A stretch of 55,797 bases of DNA. It comes from a virus. Shown here piece by piece: positions 15,547 to 24,083 of this stretch; position 1 is the first letter of the stretch, and every line of letters starts with the position of its first letter. The stretch spans positions 1 through 55,797 of the IMG/VR virus record IMGVR_UViG_3300032087_002848; one strand, written 5' to 3'. The notes under the pieces are model-generated. The model worked only from the letters and a program-made list of their open reading frames with translations. It was not told where the DNA came from and made no database searches. A program made the position numbers and the translations under genes.

Positions 15547-17990
15547 TGTGGAGAACCCCCATTCTGCTGTTTAAGTAACTCACGCTGCATTGCAGCATCA
15601 ATCCGCTGCTGCGTCTGCCGCTCTTGGCTAGCCAGCCGCTGCTGGAACTGATTAGCCCGCATCTGCTGACCTGACGCCTCAAGACTGAGCTTGGCCTGAT
15701 CCAATTGTGCGTCCGCCTGCTCGGCTTGCGCCTTGATCTGAAGCTCTTGCTCTTTAAGCTGTACCAGCGGATCGGGCCCCTGACCAGAGACTTGCTGAGA
15801 CAACTGCTTGAGCATCTGCATGCCTTCAGCAATAAACTGTGCCGTAAGTCCTTCAATTTGCAGCATTTCTTCTTCAGAAGCAGCTTGCCCACCGGCCTGC
15901 TGGCGGCTCTGAATAAACGCCACTGCCGCCTTCTCACGGGCCGCAATTCGGACATGCTCCATAATGTGCTTTTGCAAAGCCATAGCAACAGGAGGCATAC
16001 CAGATACCATCGGCGTCGAACCAAACACCATGTGCGCCATGATGTGCGCCTCATGCTCCTGACCCTCAAACGCCTTCAGAGGTATCATGTCCATCGAATC
16101 GATGTTCTCTTGCGCTGGGTCTTTAGGTGTCGGCTCGTCATCAGGTATGCGCTTCATTATGCGGTCGGTGTCACGTACACCCAACGCATCGTACATATCC
16201 CGATACACCTCATACATGTTGTGTAATTCAGGTGCCGCACCCGCCAACTGCAACTTAGTCTGCGCCAAAGCAATCCTTTGCGCCTGACTGAACACGTTCG
16301 GGTCAGAAACAGGTAACACGTCTACCCTGTCATCAAAGTCAGACCGCATAACCGAGGCATCTGCACCCTCTACAGAGTACGGATACTCCTGTGGCAAGCT
16401 CTCACTCATCACACGGGCAAGGATTTTAAACTCCTGCTTCATGCCATAGTGCAGGCGCTTGTGCACCGCACTCATCACACGAGAGCCCTGCTCCAACAGA
16501 GCGATAGTTGTGCCCACCGCAGCCTGCTGATTGCCGTCACCGACCTTCATGTCAGTGATAGTTGCAAACCTCTGACCGGCCTGAACCACAAAACCTAGTA
16601 GAGAGAACAGGGTTTGGTCTGGACCTTTGAAGGGCAGCGGCATCAGGCTGTCACGAATAGCCCCTCCGGGTGCGTCCACATCACGGAACTCACCGGGCTG
16701 AAGCGGATCATCGTCGTCTCTGATCCGTAGTCCGCGGGCCTTGAAGCCCGCCGGGAGGTTGGACAACGTACCAGCGTCGATCAACTGCCTCAGTGCCGCC
16801 GTGGCGGTGCGTGACAACCCGCCAATGGTGTGAATAAGACCTAATCCGTAAAAACCGAAGCCCGGAAGGAACTTGTAATGCACAAAATACTGAATTTTGC
16901 GCTGTAAATCGTCGTCCTCAAGATAATTCCGACGAATCGACAGGATTTGCCCGTTGTCCTGACTAATTGTGACAACATATGGTATTTTGATACCTGTAGG
17001 CTCTCCGTCCTCGTCTACATCCTCATACCCTTCCAAGTCCAAATCGACATGACACTCCAGTATGGTGCAGTCGTAGTCGATCTGACTGGGGGAAATGCCG
17101 TCAATCCGGTCTATCTCGTCCTCTACACTGTCCAATTCGGCCTGTGCAGGGATAACCGGTATGTCCAAATAGAAGCCCGCGACCTGCTTTTTCCGCAAAT
17201 CGTTCAACGACATGCGTATAACCTGCGTTATGTTCGGGCATGTATCCAAATCTGACGTTTCATACGGCACCACGAGGTTTTCAGCAGGGATAAACTTACT
17301 TACCGCACGGCCCAAGGTCTCGTCATAGTACACCTTCTTGAACGTGCTGCCCGCCAACGGCAGGTAAAACAGCATCTGGTCCATATCCGGCGTGTAGTCC
17401 TCCATCACGTTCGTGATGTAGTAATTCATAAACTGCTTCACGCGCTGCGCCTGCGACTGCTTTTCCCGCGTTTCCGCGCCCATAACAGCAGTTCTCACGG
17501 GCCCCGAAGCAGGTAACAACTCATTAAAGGCCTGCGCCTGAAATTGCGTAGCAGCTTCCGCCAACAACGGATGTGTTACCCCAGAAGCACCCCTAAACGG
17601 CTGCGTCCGCTCTTCATAAGTAAATCCAAGCAACTCCAGCCCGTTGGCATACGCATCTTCCCAATCCTGCCGACTTGCCTTATTTGCGTCATATTCCGCC
17701 AACAACTCACCAGCAATGCGGCTCAACTCACGGTCAGGCATCTCCTCCGCTAGATTAGCATAGAAATCATCCGACTCTCCGCGCTGATCCTGCGGGTCAA
17801 AATCAATAGTAACCCCGCCGTCTTCCTCCGGAGTCACCTGAATATCCATATTGTCCGCCATACCTTCAAAAGCTATGACATTGTCCATGCTGCCCGGAAC
17901 CTCTAGCTCCACCTCGGCAGCTAAATCTTCCGGATCAAGTTGTGATGGAACATTCCTGTCCACCATTCCAGCAATCGGTTCACGCGCCAT
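15543..17990 (-). CDS. P22-like portal protein (815 aa)
   Basis: A large portal of the P22 type. It has an acidic N-terminus, then helical body segments such as RQDWEDAYANGLELLGFTYEER and AATQFQAQAFNELLPASGPVRT, and the conserved stretches GFGFYGLGLIHTIGGLSRTATAAL and AVHKRLHYGMKQEFKILARVM. The C-terminal 180 residues form a long Gln-rich coiled coil (about residues 670-815) like the P22 portal barrel. It forms the dodecameric DNA channel at the head vertex, where terminase docks during packaging. Confidence 0.85.
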   Translation of the reverse strand: MAREPIAGMVDRNVPSQLDPEDLAAEVELEVPGSMDNVIAFEGMADNMDIQVTPEEDGGVTIDFDPQDQRGESDDFYANLAEEMPDRELSRIAGELLAEYDANKASRQDWEDAYANGLELLGFTYEERTQPFRGASGVTHPLLAEAATQFQAQAFNELLPASGPVRTAVMGAETREKQSQAQRVKQFMNYYITNVMEDYTPDMDQMLFYLPLAGSTFKKVYYDETLGRAVSKFIPAENLVVPYETSDLDTCPNITQVIRMSLNDLRKKQVAGFYLDIPVIPAQAELDSVEDEIDRIDGISPSQIDYDCTILECHVDLDLEGYEDVDEDGEPTGIKIPYVVTISQDNGQILSIRRNYLEDDDLQRKIQYFVHYKFLPGFGFYGLGLIHTIGGLSRTATAALRQLIDAGTLSNLPAGFKARGLRIRDDDDPLQPGEFRDVDAPGGAIRDSLMPLPFKGPDQTLFSLLGFVVQAGQRFATITDMKVGDGNQQAAVGTTIALLEQGSRVMSAVHKRLHYGMKQEFKILARVMSESLPQEYPYSVEGADASVMRSDFDDRVDVLPVSDPNVFSQAQRIALAQTKLQLAGAAPELHNMYEVYRDMYDALGVRDTDRIMKRIPDDEPTPKDPAQENIDSMDMIPLKAFEGQEHEAHIMAHMVFGSTPMVSGMPPVAMALQKHIMEHVRIAAREKAAVAFIQSRQQAGGQAASEEEMLQIEGLTAQFIAEGMQMLKQLSQQVSGQGPDPLVQLKEQELQIKAQAEQADAQLDQAKLSLEASGQQMRANQFQQRLASQERQTQQRIDAAMQRELLKQQNGGSPQ

Positions 17991-18020
17991 ACATAGTCTC
18001 CTCTAGCCCAGAGTACCAGT

Positions 18021-18038
18021 TCCGTGGGCCGCGGTCCA
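18021..18038. repeat. GC-rich element copy between portal and 840-aa genes
   Basis: The sequence tccgtgggccgcggtcca lies in the 48-bp gap between the portal start and the 840-aa stop. Confidence 0.6.
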
Positions 18039-20561
18039 TCAATATTGCTTCATACTCACAATTCCACCTTCCGGTGACTTAAACGAACGCTCCCCGGGCC
18101 GTCGCCCAAGGACCACGTCTAACTGCTCATAAAGCTTCGGATCAACCCGATTAGCAAGCTGACGAGGCGTCGTAGCAAGACCAGCTAACTTCAATAACTT
18201 CGCGCCAAAAGCCTCGTTGCGTTGGTCCGTGGGCCGCGGATCACGGCTCACGGGTACGGTGACGATGCCGCCTTCATCAAACTTAATGGTCCGCGAACCA
18301 TAGATCCTGTAATCGTCGGTATCCGGGTTATAGCTCCCCTCCACACGATAACCTTCTGGACTTTCATAATAGCCAGAGATGTTACCATACTCTACGCCGT
18401 CTGTGCCGTATTTGAGGCTCTCGGGGGCCCCAAAGAAACGAGCCTCATCACTAAAATCCATTTTACCTTCGAGGTAATTAGCCTCCCGACCTATACCAAA
18501 ACGCCGACCTTCTGGCGTTAAAACCTCAATCCCTAATTTTCCAAACGCCTCATCTTCTGATGTTTCCACAAAAGGGTTTCTAGATTGTTTTCCAAGATCC
18601 CCTTGAGCAAAAACCTTTGGCATTATGGCATAATCACCAACACCAAAGGACAATTGCTCTGATGGAAGGGGTGAACCTTGTCCTAAATCGACCGCAGAAC
18701 CTCCTACTTCTCCACCGCTTTCAAATACCTTTGTCGAATACCCTCGTTCAACAGGCGCGTTAAAGTTCGCAATAGATTTTTCTAAGTTCTCGAGAAGCAT
18801 TTCAGGCGTTATTTCCTCCGCCGTGAAAAGATACTCTTCCGGCACACCACGTTTCCGCTGATCCATGCGAAGAAAATGTAACATATCCTGACGCGCCCCG
18901 AGTATAACCTGTTCCCCGTAAGGCGCTTTATTATAATCTTTGGCGGGCATAGTTAGGATGTCATCTAAAACACGGAGCACAATATCTCTATTTTCAGGCG
19001 TAGGGTTATTTAAATACCTGCCTATAGGATAAAACGACTCGCGCTCTTCCTTATACTCTTCTGGAAGATTTTCCCCGCTTCTTATATGCTCACTGGCTTG
19101 CATTGATTCAATCAGAAAATGCTCTGGATTACTCGTATACGGGCTCCGGTCCTTAATGCTTCGCTCACGTATCACTTCAGACAAAATACTTAAAGGGGAG
19201 CTCTCTACCGGAGACATACCAACATCTAAAGGATCTGTTATTGATTTTATGCCAGCATGTTCCAGCTCATGCCTAATCACCCCTTTTTCCGCATCCTGAC
19301 CTACTATAATACCGCGCGAAGGTATGTTTACCGGGCCCCGCGAGCCTTCATAAGCAGTTTTGCTTGATCCCTCCCTAACAGGGACCGGAAAAGTATTCGG
19401 GTTATAAACACCCGCACTAGGAACACCCGCGATGTACAACGGGAGCTCTTCGACAGTAGCATCTCCGCCTAAGTTACGAATGAGGCTGGACAAGCCACCT
19501 TCTGAAGAACGAAGTTGAATTTCCCGTAGGCCGCGTTGCGCGAGATTTGAGGCCATGTCATCGCCAGAGCCGATAACGTCCACAACAAACTCGGTGTCGG
19601 CCAACCCAAACAAATCATCTAGCGTGAACACGTCGTTGGCGTAAGGGCCTTCGCCGACCACGCCGCCTTGGTCAAATTGTTCAAAGGGATGTAATTCCCG
19701 TCCCGTATCTGGCTTTGTATTAAAATTCATAGAGGCTTGCATCAAGCTATCAAGAAGCTGGTATGGAAGAATTTGATTAGCAATGGGTGTTTTTCTGCTA
19801 AAAACCCCGTCTTCTTTTAACATATGAATAGCGGTGTTATACACGCTGCGATCAAAAAAGTTGCTTCTACTCGGACTAGACAAAGCCTGTTGAATACGAT
19901 GTAAGGCTTGATCCCTGTTTTCATCCGAGGGATCATTCATATATTGAGCTATTGTATCAAAGCCTAACCGACCAACACTTTGTGCTTCTTTAGAAAGCTT
20001 TTCTCCTGTTTTTAATCTAGTAGAAGCATCTAAACTTTCTATTAACAAATGCTCTGCATCGGAAGAGTCGCCTTTTTCAAGGACTTTAGATAGCGCATCC
20101 ATAGGTACGGGTACTTCATATCCCCCAAGTTCCATAGAACGCCGCAAGGCATCAAAGCCACGATGGGCTAACTCATGCCTAATTCCGCCGGTGGAAATAG
20201 ACGGGTTTGTTAAAATACCACCGGGCGCAACTTCTACAACGCCACGGCTTCCAATTGAGCTAAAGGCGTGTGGTTTGAAGGGATCTTTGTTATATATAGC
20301 CCCTGCTCCGGATAAACCCGCATCTGGACCTAAATCTGCTCCTACGTTTCGTATTTTTTCCCACAAATCGCCGCGTCTAGTGCTCGCGTTAATACTCTGT
20401 ATGCCACGTTCTGCAAGACCATAGGCGGAATCGTCTCCATACCCAATAAGATCTACGGTTAACTCAGTGTCGGCCAACCCACGTAAGTGGCGTTGCTCTC
20501 TGTCTTCCAAATACCCTTGAACAGCGTCTGCGGCCCCTGTGTTAACTTTTGACTCAGCCAT
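18039..20561 (-). CDS. Tandem duplicated HExxH protein (840 aa)
   Basis: Two homologous modules of about 300 residues (roughly 28-300 and 318-625) each start with LADTE-x-VVD-IG-GDD. Each carries an HExxH zinc motif (HELAH at 129-133; HELEH at 431-435) and, 38-47 residues later, an EH-x-LIES-x-AS segment whose Glu could be the third zinc ligand of a gluzincin. The module ends have GGVV motifs of phage structural proteins. It lies between terminase and portal. It may be a virion metallopeptidase or a zinc-stabilised structural protein. Activity is not proven. Confidence 0.68.
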   Translation of the reverse strand: MAESKVNTGAADAVQGYLEDREQRHLRGLADTELTVDLIGYGDDSAYGLAERGIQSINASTRRGDLWEKIRNVGADLGPDAGLSGAGAIYNKDPFKPHAFSSIGSRGVVEVAPGGILTNPSISTGGIRHELAHRGFDALRRSMELGGYEVPVPMDALSKVLEKGDSSDAEHLLIESLDASTRLKTGEKLSKEAQSVGRLGFDTIAQYMNDPSDENRDQALHRIQQALSSPSRSNFFDRSVYNTAIHMLKEDGVFSRKTPIANQILPYQLLDSLMQASMNFNTKPDTGRELHPFEQFDQGGVVGEGPYANDVFTLDDLFGLADTEFVVDVIGSGDDMASNLAQRGLREIQLRSSEGGLSSLIRNLGGDATVEELPLYIAGVPSAGVYNPNTFPVPVREGSSKTAYEGSRGPVNIPSRGIIVGQDAEKGVIRHELEHAGIKSITDPLDVGMSPVESSPLSILSEVIRERSIKDRSPYTSNPEHFLIESMQASEHIRSGENLPEEYKEERESFYPIGRYLNNPTPENRDIVLRVLDDILTMPAKDYNKAPYGEQVILGARQDMLHFLRMDQRKRGVPEEYLFTAEEITPEMLLENLEKSIANFNAPVERGYSTKVFESGGEVGGSAVDLGQGSPLPSEQLSFGVGDYAIMPKVFAQGDLGKQSRNPFVETSEDEAFGKLGIEVLTPEGRRFGIGREANYLEGKMDFSDEARFFGAPESLKYGTDGVEYGNISGYYESPEGYRVEGSYNPDTDDYRIYGSRTIKFDEGGIVTVPVSRDPRPTDQRNEAFGAKLLKLAGLATTPRQLANRVDPKLYEQLDVVLGRRPGERSFKSPEGGIVSMKQY
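18224..18255. repeat. GC-rich element, four tandem units, in coding DNA
   Basis: About four units in a row (ccgtggg, ccgcggat, cacggct, cacggg) lie inside the C-terminal coding part of the 840-aa gene, encoding VSRDPRPTD. Confidence 0.65.
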
Positions 20562-20576
20562 TAAACATCTCCGCGC

Positions 20577-21380
20577 TCATCGGCCCATTATACGCTCTAT
20601 TTGAGATAAAATCTCGGGGTTTATCATTCTATTGTCTACAGGGAGGTCTACAACGCCGCCTTCCGCCTTATTTATTTCTGGTTCTACTTCTATACGAACT
20701 GACATTGGCCTACCTTCCGGGCCCCGAACAATCAACTCTCCTTCCGCCTCATAACCAGCGAAAAGAACATCGTCCTTATCAACTTCAAAAAATCTTTTTT
20801 CTCTCCTGCCCTCTACACCAGCTTTAGGGTCCGAATAGTTTTCGGTTCTTGAAACCGGTATTTTATCACCCGGAAATGTTCTATCTAAGTTAGCTCGTAA
20901 CACATCGGCGTAATCAAGGTACTCATCCGAAGATAAGGCTTTGTTTAGTGACGTGAAATCTATGTCATAGATATATTTATTTAAGTTTTCACCAATTTCT
21001 GGGAACTCTAAAAGCGCCCCTTGATCCCCCATAGCATCAAAAAAATCTGTTTTTTCTAGGGTCCTACTTCCACGTAAAGACTTTCCTAAAGCTTGTGCAC
21101 CTTTAAGGGCTGCACCCAAAGGAGCCGTAGCCCCCATCATATACAAAGCATCTCCCGCGCCGCCTAACACCTGTAACCCGGCACCTAAATAATCGCCTTT
21201 TCCTATGTTTTCAGAAAAAGAAGGGGACATCTGACCGGGGTTAAACGGGTCCGGCATTTGGCCAAAAAGATCCGCAATACCCGCGCCGGGTACAAAACCC
21301 GCTCCCAGCGCTGCTGTAGTATGGGCCACTGACCCTACATCAACTTTACTGGTGGGCGTTTTGTCTTTTGACTCAGCCAT
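20577..21380 (-). CDS. Hydrophobic putative virion protein (267 aa)
   Basis: Starts MAESKDKTPTSKVD, like the 840-aa neighbour (MAESKVN), and carries the same AEGGVVDLPV motif near the C-terminus. The N-terminal third is Gly/Ala-rich with hydrophobic stretches (HTTAALGAGFVPGAGIADLFG, YLGAGLQVLGGAGDALYMMGA) typical of phage internal or membrane-active proteins. It lies directly downstream of the large terminase. Function unknown; a virion role is inferred. Confidence 0.68.
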   Translation of the reverse strand: MAESKDKTPTSKVDVGSVAHTTAALGAGFVPGAGIADLFGQMPDPFNPGQMSPSFSENIGKGDYLGAGLQVLGGAGDALYMMGATAPLGAALKGAQALGKSLRGSRTLEKTDFFDAMGDQGALLEFPEIGENLNKYIYDIDFTSLNKALSSDEYLDYADVLRANLDRTFPGDKIPVSRTENYSDPKAGVEGRREKRFFEVDKDDVLFAGYEAEGELIVRGPEGRPMSVRIEVEPEINKAEGGVVDLPVDNRMINPEILSQIERIMGR

Positions 21381-21394
21381 GTGACAGAAAACCC

Positions 21395-22840
21395 CTAGTA
21401 ATATGCCCGCACTTTAACAGAAGTCTCACCATCTTCCCAGTCATCTGTTGGAAGCTGTACAAAGTTACCCTGACGATAACGCATCAAGGCCTGTGTCATA
21501 CTATCAACCAAGTCGTCATGCTCCCCGTTTGGAAACGCCGCGACCTCTTCAATCATCTCATCCGCAAATACCGTGTCGGGGGCCCAAACCATGCCCGCTT
21601 CAAACAGAGGAGAAACAGAGTGTACTCGCGTTACTTTATCATTTCCCTTACTCGGGGTAAAGTTGACGACAGGTATGCCCATGTTCCGTAGTTCGTGGGT
21701 CAAGGGCAGTCCAGAGGCTTTCGCTTCCACAATTACTGTGTCGGGCTCCCAGTATTTATATTGATCCAAAGCCACCTGCTTCAACTCTGGAAAATCCCAA
21801 CGATCCTTCTTACTGTCCAAAAGTATGAGTCCCGGCGGGCCCCCTATCTCCTCTGGACGAAAAACACCCCACGTTGTTATCGCGCTAAAATCAGCCGTCT
21901 CGCGTTTACTGAACGCCGTGTCATAGCTCTGAATGACGTATTCAAGATTAGGTATGTTCTTCTTTTCCCAGCGCTGCCACCACTGGCGCGGTATAATCGC
22001 GTTCTCTTCGCCCGTCGGGTTCTGCTGATACTGCGCGTTCCATTTGCTGGGAGGTATAGATGCGCGGACCGCGGTCAGATCCTCAATGCTCCAGAACTCT
22101 GGCCAACACGGAGTGCCGTCATCAAAAATCGCAGGGAGTTCCACAACTTCCCACTGATCCGCTAGGGGGTCTTTAGCCATCGCCTTCAAAAGCTGGCCTG
22201 TCATGTCCTTTTCAGACCACCGGGTCTGTACCAGAACTATCGAGCCCCCCGGCTGGAGCCTCTGTCGGGGGCCCCCGGTGTACCAATCCCAAGCATCATC
22301 AAACCCGTTCGCTGACATAGCTGTTTGTTCAGAGTGCGGGTCATCAATAATTACCAAGTCACCACCACGACCCGCGAGGTTTGACCCAACTCCGACGGCA
22401 TAGTACATGCCGCCAGAAGAAGTGTCCCAGCGACCAGAAGCTTTACTATCCGCAGCCAGTTTAACATTTGGAAAGACCTCCTTGAACTCGTCGCTATCCA
22501 AAAGGTTTTTCGTTTTACGACCAAAGTTGACGGCTAGCTCCGTTGTGTGAGTAGCCTGAATGATCTTCATGCGCGGGTTTTTACCCATCATCCAAGCGGG
22601 AAACAAGAACGAAGCGAACTCTGACTTCGTATGACGCGGGGCCATGTTGATGATCAGGCGCTTTAAGTCGCCTTTTGCGACCCTTTCCAACTTTTCAGCA
22701 ATAATTTTGTGGTGTCGGCCCGCAATAAACTCCGGCCACATGGATTTTACAAACGTCAAAAAATCATTCTGACAAGCTTCATTCTTCTCGATTTGGGCAA
22801 GCCGTAAACGAAGCTTTAGTTCTTGATCAGAAACATCCAT
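21395..22840 (-). CDS. Terminase large subunit (481 aa)
   Basis: The N-terminal ATPase has a deviant Walker A (APRHTKS, residues 67-73) and Walker B (LVIIDDPH, with Asp166-Asp167). The C-terminal nuclease has SYDTAFSKRETADFS (Asp307), VIVEAKASG (Glu372) and HDDLVDSMTQ acids (about Asp442-Asp446). The length matches phage TerL. It is the first gene after the parS-containing region. It pumps DNA into the prohead and cuts it. Confidence 0.92.
   Translation of the reverse strand: MDVSDQELKLRLRLAQIEKNEACQNDFLTFVKSMWPEFIAGRHHKIIAEKLERVAKGDLKRLIINMAPRHTKSEFASFLFPAWMMGKNPRMKIIQATHTTELAVNFGRKTKNLLDSDEFKEVFPNVKLAADSKASGRWDTSSGGMYYAVGVGSNLAGRGGDLVIIDDPHSEQTAMSANGFDDAWDWYTGGPRQRLQPGGSIVLVQTRWSEKDMTGQLLKAMAKDPLADQWEVVELPAIFDDGTPCWPEFWSIEDLTAVRASIPPSKWNAQYQQNPTGEENAIIPRQWWQRWEKKNIPNLEYVIQSYDTAFSKRETADFSAITTWGVFRPEEIGGPPGLILLDSKKDRWDFPELKQVALDQYKYWEPDTVIVEAKASGLPLTHELRNMGIPVVNFTPSKGNDKVTRVHSVSPLFEAGMVWAPDTVFADEMIEEVAAFPNGEHDDLVDSMTQALMRYRQGNFVQLPTDDWEDGETSVKVRAYY
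22064..22076. repeat. GC-rich element copy in terminase gene
   Basis: A short copy of the scattered GC-rich element (gcggaccgcggtc), with a CCGCGG core and dyad symmetry, inside the coding sequence of the large terminase. Confidence 0.5.
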
Positions 22841-22931
22841 CGGGGGCCCCTAAATTGAAATAATATTTCAATAAATATGCCTAATTTTTAGTCAGTTAAC
22901 GATAATAAGCATTTTATCAAAAAATAAGCAA

Positions 22932-22947
22932 TGTTTCACGTGAAACA
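22932..22947. promoter_or_regulatory. parS: Perfect 16-bp parS (host ParB-binding) site
   Basis: A perfect 16-bp palindrome, TGTTTCACGTGAAACA, identical to the canonical bacterial chromosomal parS consensus. It lies 91 bp upstream of the large terminase start in non-coding DNA. Host ParB is known to load on such sites as a CTP-dependent clamp. No ParA or ParB gene was found in the window, so any use would rely on host proteins; that is inference. Confidence 0.85.
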
Positions 22948-23014
22948 ACCATATCATTTTTTGCAGTATTGTTTGTGAAAAACATGGCCCTTGCCCCCGC
23001 ACTCAACCGCTAGG

Positions 23015-23043
23015 GTCGATTTTCGTGGATTTTGTCGATTTTC
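23015..23043. repeat. Three direct repeats GTSGATTTT
   Basis: Three head-to-tail 9-10 bp repeats (gtcgattttc, gtggatttt, gtcgattttc) directly downstream of the parS region. Their spacing of about one helical turn suggests a protein-binding array or packaging site. The identity of the binding protein is unknown. Confidence 0.55.
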
Positions 23044-23086
23044 CCAACATTTCCGGCCATTTGACCCGATAGCCCGGGGCCCCTAG

Positions 23087-23110
23087 CCATGGTCCGCGGA
23101 CCGCGGTCCG
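23087..23110. repeat. GC-rich overlapping palindromes
   Basis: Two overlapping perfect 12-bp palindromes, GGTCCGCGGACC (23091-23102) and GGACCGCGGTCC (23098-23109). This is the clearest copy of the scattered GC-rich element. Confidence 0.75.
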
Positions 23111-23125
23111 GTGCCCGGGTTTTTA

Positions 23126-23143
23126 GATTCCGATTCCGATTCC
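23126..23143. repeat. GATTCC triplet tandem repeat
   Basis: Three tandem 6-bp units (gattcc) in the non-coding region between the two GC-rich elements. Simple repeat, no further function visible. Confidence 0.6.
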
Positions 23144-23153
23144 AATCGCCCGG

Positions 23154-23216
23154 TGCTCACGGCTCACGGGCCGGGGCTCATGATTGATCGCCCGGCAACC
23201 ACGGATCACGGGCCGG
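23154..23216. repeat. GC-rich element cluster (CACGG units)
   Basis: Repeated cacgg-type units: gctcacggctcacgggcc at one end and accacggatcacgggccgg at the other, with a spacer. The same units occur at 18224-18255, 27841-27858 and 28575-28589. Confidence 0.65.
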
Positions 23217-23281
23217 TGAAAATGTTGCGCGGTAAGTTTGAGAAGGTGCGGGGGCGGCGGGGCGGGGCAGCATTAACTGCT

Positions 23282-23297
23282 TTTAAATCGATTTAAA
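23282..23297. repeat. AT-rich 16-bp palindrome
   Basis: A perfect palindrome TTTAAATCGATTTAAA in the non-coding region. It could be an operator or a duplex-unwinding site; no binding protein is known. Confidence 0.55.
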
Positions 23298-23315
23298 TGG
23301 GGTCTAGGCGCGCAT

Positions 23316-23348
23316 AAAAAAAACCCGCTAGGTAGTTAGCCTAGCGGG
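23316..23348 (-). terminator. Rho-independent terminator after 76-aa gene
   Basis: On the minus strand a 9-bp perfect stem (CCCGCTAGG / CCTAGCGGG) is followed by a run of eight T. It lies 24 bp after the stop of the 76-aa gene and separates it from the parS region. Confidence 0.85.
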
Positions 23349-23371
23349 CGAGATAAGCGATCAGTGACGCG

Positions 23372-23602
23372 CTATTCGGCGGCGCTTTCCATTTCCGCAA
23401 CTGCCGTGGCTAAGTAGTCAATCGCAGTATCTAGATAGTCTATGGCTTGTTGCGCGGCATCGCCCCGATCGCCGTCTTGGAAGCTTTCCGGCATATTGTC
23501 GAAAGCCTCTTGTTCCGCATCGCGGATTTCTTCGACAAGAACGGCGAGCTCATCAATTTGAGCGCCTAGCCATTTTAACTTTTTTCGTCTTTCGTTGTTC
23601 AT
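23372..23602 (-). CDS. Coiled-coil small protein (76 aa)
   Basis: The start at 23602 (MNNERRKKLKWLGAQIDEL) overlaps the upstream stop as TAATG, and a longer upstream frame is dismissed. The protein is mostly one charged helix (ELAVLVEEIRDAEQEAFD and AAQQAIDYLDTAIDYLATAVAE). It lies in a small terminator-flanked cassette. The function is unknown. Confidence 0.7.
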   Translation of the reverse strand: MNNERRKKLKWLGAQIDELAVLVEEIRDAEQEAFDNMPESFQDGDRGDAAQQAIDYLDTAIDYLATAVAEMESAAE

Positions 23603-23784
23603 TAGATAGCCCCCAAAAATACGATTAAAAATGCCGCTAAAACAAAAACCCCAAAAGGAACATTGGATAGTTTTTCGTCCATGGCGTGCCAATTAAGAAA
23701 ATCCCGGCGCTGACGTTGGCGGCGGGTTAATTCAAAATCCGCGCCTTGCATAATGCTACGGTCTTTTTTGGTTAAGTAATCCAT
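23602..23784 (-). CDS. Tail-anchored small membrane protein (60 aa)
   Basis: A basic N-terminal half (MDYLTKKDRSIMQG, then RRQRQRRDFLNWH) is followed by a C-terminal membrane segment (residues about 42-60, VPFGVFVLAAFLIVFLGAI). The leader carries CTATGGGAAGG, the same extended Shine-Dalgarno seen before the DUF7227 and DUF932 genes. Function unknown. Confidence 0.68.
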   Translation of the reverse strand: MDYLTKKDRSIMQGADFELTRRQRQRRDFLNWHAMDEKLSNVPFGVFVLAAFLIVFLGAI

Positions 23785-23837
23785 TTTTAATCCTTCCCAT
23801 AGTTAGTTATAGGTTTTTATCTCATATAATCGCATAA

Positions 23838-23863
23838 ATGAAAAGCCCCGCACGAGGCGGGGC
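23838..23863 (-). terminator. Rho-independent terminator after the 59-aa gene
   Basis: On the minus strand GCCCCGC and GCGGGGC pair over a 5-base loop, followed by TTTTCATTT. It ends the single-gene transcript of the 59-aa gene. Four similar hairpins flank the genes of this region. Confidence 0.8.
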
Positions 23864-23888
23864 AATTCAGGGGTTTATGAGGGGCGGG

Positions 23889-24068
23889 TTAATCGTCGGC
23901 GGTATTGCCCCACTCTAACCAGTCTTTAAGTTCTATGGGATAGCCGCCGTTATCGCTGCATCGGATAACGTAGGCCTCATATCGTTGGAACGTTTCCAAC
24001 GATACGTGACGATTGACGCGAGCTTGCCATTTTAAAAAACGGCGGCGCTTGGAATTAGTCTTAAACAT
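23889..24068 (-). CDS. Basic small protein (59 aa)
   Basis: The ATG at 24068 has AAAGGA upstream. The product starts MFKTNSKRRRFLKWQARVNR and ends LKDWLEWGNTADD, with no membrane segment. It is flanked by a terminator downstream and by the DUF7227 gene 15 bp upstream. Function unknown; it looks like a small accessory protein. Confidence 0.62.
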   Translation of the reverse strand: MFKTNSKRRRFLKWQARVNRHVSLETFQRYEAYVIRCSDNGGYPIELKDWLEWGNTADD

Positions 24069-24083
24069 ACCAAAAAATCCTTT

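Larger units (their letters stand above)
22841..23371. other. Non-coding intergenic region with parS and repeats
   Basis: A 531-bp gap with no supported gene (one short plus-strand frame at 23111-23296 is repeat-derived). In order it holds an AT-rich segment upstream of terminase, a perfect parS (22932-22947), three GTSGATTTT direct repeats (23015-23043), a GC-rich palindrome block (23087-23110), three GATTCC repeats (23126-23143), a second GC-rich element (23154-23216), an AT palindrome (23282-23297) and a terminator. It could be a centromere-like, pac or regulatory region. Confidence 0.75.

Noticed and set aside
23111-23296. Plus-strand 61-aa frame in the parS region
   Set aside because: Its sequence consists mainly of GC-rich element translations (AHGPG, DHGP) with no ribosome-binding site.
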